From NCBI RefSeq assembly GCF_018275325.1, contig NZ_JAGVQR010000003.1, forward strand, positions 372,001-436,000: a stretch of 64,000 nt of DNA. Reading direction: 5' to 3'. The translations under genes and the position numbers were made by a program. Under the pieces are notes generated by a model. That model did not search any database, was not told the origin of the DNA, and saw only the letters and a list, made by a program, of their open reading frames with translations. Source of the stretch: Nocardioides palaemonis. GTDB lineage: Bacteria > Actinomycetota > Actinomycetes > Propionibacteriales > Nocardioidaceae. Each line of letters begins with the position of its first letter. Position 1 is the first letter of the stretch. Positions 62,862-64,000 of the stretch are shown here, in pieces.

Positions 62862-62910
62862 GGGTCGAACCTAGCCCTCGCCACCCACGCCCGTCCGCCG
62901 CACGCGCGGG

Positions 62911-63945
62911 TCACAGACGCGCGGCCGCCCACTCCAGCAGGCGCGGTCGCTCCCAGGTGGTGACGATCCGGTCGGGGTCGATGCCCGCCTCGGTCGCCCG
63001 CGCGGCGCCGTGGTCGAGCATGTCGAGCTGGCCGGGCGCGTGGGCGTCGGAGTCGATGGAGAACAGGCAGCCGAGGTCGCGGGCGAGCTCGATCAGCCGC
63101 GTCGGCGGGTCGCGCCGCTCCGGCCGGGAGTTGATCTCCACCGCGACGCCCTCCTCCGCGCACGCCGTGAAGACCGCGCGGGCGTCGAACTGGCTCTGCC
63201 CGCGGGTGCCCCGGTTGCCGGTGACCAGCCGGCCGGTGCAGTGGCCCAGCACGTTGGTGTGCGGGTTGCGCACCGCCGCGACCATCCGTCGGGTCATCGC
63301 GTCGTGGTCCATCTTCAGCTTGGAGTGGACCGACGCGACCCGCACCTCGAGGCGCCCGAGCATCTCGTCGGTCTGGTCGAGCGAGCCGTCGTCGAGGATG
63401 TCGACCTCGATCCCCTTCAGCAGCGTGAACGCGCCGTCGAGGTGGTCGTTGACGGCGTCGACGACGTCGAGCTGGCGCGCGAGCCGCGCCGCGCTCAGCC
63501 CGTGGGCGATGGTCAGCCGCGGGCTGTGGTCGGTCAGCACCAGGTAGTCGTGCCCGAGCTCCATCGCCGTCATCGCCATCTCCTCCAGCGGCGAGCCGCC
63601 GTCGGACCAGTCGGAGTGGGAGTGCAGGTCGCCGCGCAGCCGGGCCCGGAGCTCCTCGCCGCCCGTCGCGAGCGGGCCGGCCGTCGCCTCCAGCGCCACC
63701 AGCCGCTCGGGCACGATGCCGCGGCAGGCGTCGGTGATCACCGCGGCCGTGCTCCTCCCGATGCCCGGCAGCTCGGTGAGGGTCCCGGCCTCGGCGCGGG
63801 CGCGTACGTCCTCCTCGGGCAGCGGGAGGATGGTGCGCGCGGCCTTGCGGAACGCCTCGATGCGGCGCGTCTCCTCGCGCTGGCGCTCCATCAGGAAGGC
63901 GATCCGGCGCAGCGTCGCGACGGGTCCGAGGGGCCCTGGGGTCAT
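62911..63945 (-). CDS. PHP domain protein with N-terminal helix-hairpin-helix
   Basis: 344 aa. Helix-hairpin-helix ELPGIGRSTAAVITDA (about 55-70), then PHP metal motifs: DLHSHSDWSDG, LTDHSPRL, GIEVDIL, SVHSKLKMDHDA, GHCTGR, INSRPERRDPP, SIDSDAHAPGQLDML. Likely a phosphoesterase acting on nucleotides or DNA ends, as in the PolX C-terminal part. Confidence 0.92.
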   Translation of the reverse strand: MTPGPLGPVATLRRIAFLMERQREETRRIEAFRKAARTILPLPEEDVRARAEAGTLTELPGIGRSTAAVITDACRGIVPERLVALEATAGPLATGGEELRARLRGDLHSHSDWSDGGSPLEEMAMTAMELGHDYLVLTDHSPRLTIAHGLSAARLARQLDVVDAVNDHLDGAFTLLKGIEVDILDDGSLDQTDEMLGRLEVRVASVHSKLKMDHDAMTRRMVAAVRNPHTNVLGHCTGRLVTGNRGTRGQSQFDARAVFTACAEEGVAVEINSRPERRDPPTRLIELARDLGCLFSIDSDAHAPGQLDMLDHGAARATEAGIDPDRIVTTWERPRLLEWAAARL

Positions 63946-63949
63946 CGGG

Positions 63950-64000
63950 TCACTCCCCCCGGAACTGCGGCGCCCGCTTGTCCCGCGCGGCCGCGATCCC
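63950..64000 (-). CDS. Partial CDS, C-terminal end of an enoyl-CoA hydratase/isomerase-like protein
   Basis: Only the last 16 codons are in the window (GIAAARDKRAPQFRGE then TGA). The ending resembles the RxKRxPxFxG tail of crotonases. Five bases before the PHP gene's start. Confidence 0.45.
   Translation of the reverse strand, partial: GIAAARDKRAPQFRGE

Noticed and set aside
1..64000. CRISPR arrays, rRNA, riboswitches
   Set aside because: No regularly spaced repeats, Cas-like proteins, rRNA or recognisable aptamer consensus found on reading.

Overview
The window is high-GC actinobacterial DNA, most like a Nocardioidaceae/Propionibacteriales chromosome. Evidence: the right-hand chromosomal block (UPF0182, PPA1309-type, YlbL-type PDZ protease, MoaE, DUF2342 zinc metalloprotease, NUDIX, YgjP-type, PHP), many GTG starts and 1-4 bp start/stop overlaps, and CmtR/CsoR-type metal sensors. 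The genus is inference; the phylum level is well supported.

Layout. (1) 1-15.9 kb: right end of a first integrative element whose left end is outside the window. It carries a SHOCT protein, an IS5/IS427-type insertion sequence, an ArsR-CDF efflux pair, a duplicated-permease ABC transporter, and a long leftward copper block: copA (with a CsoR operator at its start), DUF6153, DUF305 lipoprotein, another lipoprotein, TlpA thioredoxin, CcdA, SCO, then csoR (with a second operator) and a DUF2933-like peptide. It ends with a 789-aa tyrosine recombinase and a small helix-turn-helix partner. (2) 15,942-54,932: a second integrative element bounded by perfect 38-bp repeats, the right one being the 3' part of an initiator tRNA-fMet gene. 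Cargo: ArsR + SPC-type P-type ATPase + LspA + CadD; ArsR + CDF; a peptidoglycan/SH3-type exported protein; cyclophilin/DUF3093/membrane protein; CmtR + second SPC-type ATPase; Lnt, ResB, CcsB, CopC and a CopD-CtaG fusion. A second identical IS copy separates this from a conjugation module (DUF6112 x2, TrbL/VirB6-like, SCO6880, VirB4, ArdC, VirD4). Then come remnants (ISL3 transposase, J-protein), a PIN-like protein, SSB, three unknown proteins, and int/xis. (3) 54.9-64 kb: tRNA-fMet and chromosomal housekeeping genes.

How it works together. Both elements are metal-defence islands. The first handles mainly copper: CsoR sensing, CopA export, extracytoplasmic chaperones and redox proteins. The second handles mainly Cd/Pb/Zn through three ArsR-family sensor/exporter modules. 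It also carries a copper/cytochrome-oxidase envelope cluster that shares a TACTA-N7-TAGTA dyad at three divergent or upstream promoters. Lipoprotein maturation genes (lspA, lnt) travel with lipoprotein- and envelope-rich cargo.

Main observation. The order int - xis - hairpin - att is the same at 12.9-15.98 kb and at 53.3-54.9 kb. This indicates tandem accretion of two different integrative elements at one initiator tRNA gene. Several genes are broken: a large Ig-like secreted protein, a J-protein, an unknown gene at 20.2-20.7 kb, and a frameshifted UPF0182. No relaxase gene was found, so the second element may not be self-transmissible.
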